From: a virus
IMG/VR virus record: IMGVR_UViG_3300028597_000074
Coordinates: 1 to 23,566 of that record
Strand: one strand, 5' to 3'
DNA: 23,566 nt
This document shows, one piece after another, positions 21,561 through 23,566 of this stretch. A program made the position numbers and the translations under genes. How positions within the stretch are numbered: position 1 is the first letter of the stretch; every line of letters starts with the position of its first letter. The notes beneath the pieces are model-generated. The model saw only the letters and a program-made list of their open reading frames with translations. It did not search any database and had not been told where the DNA came from.

Positions 21561-23561
21561 ATGCCGTACAACAACGGCAGCGGCAGCACTGCGGGGACGG
21601 CCATCACCACCGCGAACTCCGGTGGTGCCTCCGGCGACGCCTTCTACTCGGTGTCGACGGTGGCACCACTGTGGGCTTCCACCCAGACCGGCCCCTACGC
21701 GGGGATCGGTCGGCCGATGCAGTTCAACGCGTCGTCGAGCGCTCAGTACGTCCAGGTCATCTCCAGCCTGAGCGGCAGCCAGGACACGATCTTCCTGTCC
21801 TTCTACTTCTACGCCTCCTCGATCACCGCGACCACGACGGTCGCCACGCTCCTCACCAGCACCACCGGAAGCCCGATGGTGCGCATCGCCATCGACACCG
21901 CCCGGCACATCCGCATCTTCGGGTGGAGCGGGGCGTCCCTGTACACCGGGGTGGCAGGCGCAGAGATCCCGCTGAACCAGTGGGTCTTCGTCTCCCTGAT
22001 GACCGAGACCCTGGCCTCCTCGCGCCTGCGCCTGAAGGTGCAGACCATGGACGGCACCGTGGTGGAGGAGGTCATCCTCTCGGGCGTGGCCACCGGTGCC
22101 ACCGGCTCGCAGACCACCAACGCCATCCGGATCGGCTCGGACACCGTGTCGGGGGCGTACTCGCAGTACTTCCTGTACGAGCCGCGCATGGAGGAGCACG
22201 GGACGTACTCCCTGGACCTCATGCTCACCATGCCGCCCAGGGTGACCGGCGAGCTGCGCCTCTTCGACCGCGCGGCGGCGTTCAACGAGGACGAGCCCTA
22301 CACCACCCTGGCCGCCTTCATGCCAGGCACCTGGACCCCGGCCAGCCAGATGCTGAGCCCCAGCAACACCTCGGTCACCGGAGTGTTCGCCGCGAGCACG
22401 CTGTTCACTCCGGAGATGACGGACATGTCCGGGGTCATGGTCATCCTGCTCACCGGGGACCTGATCTTCCTGGACGAGCTCGGCGTGGGGAACATGCACG
22501 TGGAGCGCTGGAACGAGGCGGGCACCGTGCAGCGCTCCATCGGCCAGGAGTACACGACCTACGACGGCGACCCGGACCCCTCCACGAGCGCGGTCATGTA
22601 CGTCATGCCCTTCCACCAGTCCGAGGGCGGCCAGATGGTCAAGCTCATCGGCTCGGGCTTCACGGGCTCGGGGGACGGCGAGGGCACCAAGATCTCGGTG
22701 CTGTTCATCTACAACGTGAACCCGGGCACCGCGCCGCTGATGGTCTTCCGCTCCTACGCGGACAACACCACCGGCCCCGTGCAGCCGCTCCAGCGCAGCG
22801 GTGACGAGGAGTTCCCCGAGGTCTGGGAGCGCGAGCTGTACTCCACCGCCACCGTCCTCGTCACCGAGGTCCAGGCAGGCACCACGCCCCCAGGGGACTT
22901 CTGGGACGTCCTGCGTCCGTACATGGCGTCAGGCACCGAGGCCACGCACACCTACGTCTACAACTCCTACTCCCTGGCCGCCGCCGTCAACATGAAGTCC
23001 TGGCAGGACGGAACCAGCGAGGTCTGGTACTCCACTCGCCAGCGCAACTCCTGGGCCATGTGGGAGATCATGATCCCGATCCAGGGCGTGCTGAAGGGCG
23101 TGCTGCCCTACACCGTGAACCTGGTCGGGCGCTCCCAGATCGGCGGGGTGCAGGCCCTGCCGTTCACCGTGGGTCTCCAGGGGGCCGTGAAGCAAGAGTT
23201 CTCCGCCACAGGCTCCACCCCGCTCACCGTGGGCCTCGCCGGACGCACAGAGCCGCAGCACACCGTCACCGGCTCCGTCACACTCGACGTGGGCCTGGTG
23301 GGCACGGCCAAGTCAGTCTCCAACCTGGCGCTCAGCGTGGGGCTCGTGGGCACCGTGAAGATCACCGCGCGTCTGCCCATCGTGCTCGGGCTCAGTGGTC
23401 GCAACACCCCGACCCAGGTGCAGGCAATCCTGCCCATCGTGCTCGGGCTGAAGACCCGCCTGGCTCCCCCACCAGTCGCTGACCCTCTCGAAGCCATCTC
23501 TCTGTCTCCTCTTGACTTCGACGTGACCCTCGCGCCGATCCAGGACTACGAGGTGGTCTGA
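21561..23561 (+). CDS. Lectin-like fibre protein with C-terminal short beta repeats, 666 aa
   Basis: A 666-residue protein. Residues about 45-225 form a LamG/concanavalin-like domain (a Leu-Ser-Phe-Tyr-Phe-Tyr strand and an Asn-Gln-Trp-Val-Phe-Val-Ser-Leu strand). Residues about 225-505 form a second, unrecognised beta-rich region. Residues about 515-635 contain seven short repeats with a (Val/Ile/Leu)-(Gly/Asn)-Leu core followed by a short polar stretch. Like the 15590 protein it combines a lectin domain with short beta repeats, though here the repeats are at the C-terminus and there is no phosphoesterase. It likely binds host surface glycans. The stop TGA overlaps the ATG of the next gene. 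Confidence 0.75.
   Translation: MPYNNGSGSTAGTAITTANSGGASGDAFYSVSTVAPLWASTQTGPYAGIGRPMQFNASSSAQYVQVISSLSGSQDTIFLSFYFYASSITATTTVATLLTSTTGSPMVRIAIDTARHIRIFGWSGASLYTGVAGAEIPLNQWVFVSLMTETLASSRLRLKVQTMDGTVVEEVILSGVATGATGSQTTNAIRIGSDTVSGAYSQYFLYEPRMEEHGTYSLDLMLTMPPRVTGELRLFDRAAAFNEDEPYTTLAAFMPGTWTPASQMLSPSNTSVTGVFAASTLFTPEMTDMSGVMVILLTGDLIFLDELGVGNMHVERWNEAGTVQRSIGQEYTTYDGDPDPSTSAVMYVMPFHQSEGGQMVKLIGSGFTGSGDGEGTKISVLFIYNVNPGTAPLMVFRSYADNTTGPVQPLQRSGDEEFPEVWERELYSTATVLVTEVQAGTTPPGDFWDVLRPYMASGTEATHTYVYNSYSLAAAVNMKSWQDGTSEVWYSTRQRNSWAMWEIMIPIQGVLKGVLPYTVNLVGRSQIGGVQALPFTVGLQGAVKQEFSATGSTPLTVGLAGRTEPQHTVTGSVTLDVGLVGTAKSVSNLALSVGLVGTVKITARLPIVLGLSGRNTPTQVQAILPIVLGLKTRLAPPPVADPLEAISLSPLDFDVTLAPIQDYEVV
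23103..23460 (+). repeat. Seven short beta repeats in the 666-residue fibre
   Basis: Residues about 515-633 consist of seven units of 15-21 residues, each built on a Leu-Xaa-(Thr/Ser/Ile)-Val-Gly-Leu-Xaa-Gly strand and a variable turn. This is similar in style, though not in sequence, to the nine-repeat segment at 18086-18625. Confidence 0.7.
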
Positions 23562-23566
23562 TGGCC
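23561..23566 (+). CDS. Start of the next gene (truncated at window end)
   Basis: ATG at 23561 overlaps the previous stop (TGATG) and encodes only Met-Ala before the window ends. The overlap follows the pattern of the rest of the region, so a real gene probably begins here; nothing can be said of its product. Confidence 0.5.

Overview
The window is a segment of a tailed double-stranded DNA phage, probably a siphovirus of a high-GC actinobacterium. The evidence is the terminase large subunit, a DUF935-like portal, many fibre and minor tail proteins, and an amidase endolysin followed by a holin-like protein. Every gene I can support is on the + strand. Most neighbours overlap by ATGA, GTGA or TGATG or lie a few bases apart, and strong AGGAGG-type ribosome binding sites are common. 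No mycolylarabinogalactan esterase (LysB-like) lies near the endolysin, which mildly favours a host without a mycolate layer (Streptomyces, Arthrobacter or Microbacterium type). That is inference, because such a gene could lie outside the window. No tRNA, CRISPR array, integrase or insertion sequence was seen, and the major capsid, tape measure and tail tube genes are not here.

Layout. (1) 19-3740: a probable terminase small subunit followed by tail or fibre genes, including a collagen / globular / collagen protein. (2) 3750-5279: terminase large subunit. (3) 5312-7242: three small genes, one with a helix-turn-helix, then a 433-residue fibre protein. (4) 7254-11270: a packed run of sixteen small ORFs of 38-135 codons, three with membrane segments, interrupted by two terminator-like hairpins and several promoter-like or operator-like sites. 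(5) 11311-15219: portal with a long Gln-rich and charged C-terminal extension, a head-fibre-like protein, an HEXXH putative metallopeptidase and a minor tail protein. (6) 15229-19384: a small decoration-like protein and a 1264-residue fibre carrying a PhoD-type metallophosphoesterase, two lectin-like (LamG/concanavalin-like) domains and nine short beta-type repeats. (7) 19386-21200: lysis region with two tiny genes, the endolysin and a holin-like protein. (8) 21204-23561: a second copy of the small-protein plus lectin/repeat-fibre pair. The next gene starts at 23561.

How it may work together. The terminase and portal package DNA. The fibres and minor tail proteins build an elaborate adsorption apparatus. 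The PhoD-type domain on one fibre may cut phosphodiester-linked wall polymers such as teichoic acids during adsorption, and the endolysin and holin release progeny. The most interesting items are the PhoD-bearing fibre, the duplicated two-gene fibre module flanking the lysis genes, the HEXXH protein behind the portal, and the small-gene cluster between terminase and portal with its palindrome-bearing promoter-like sites.
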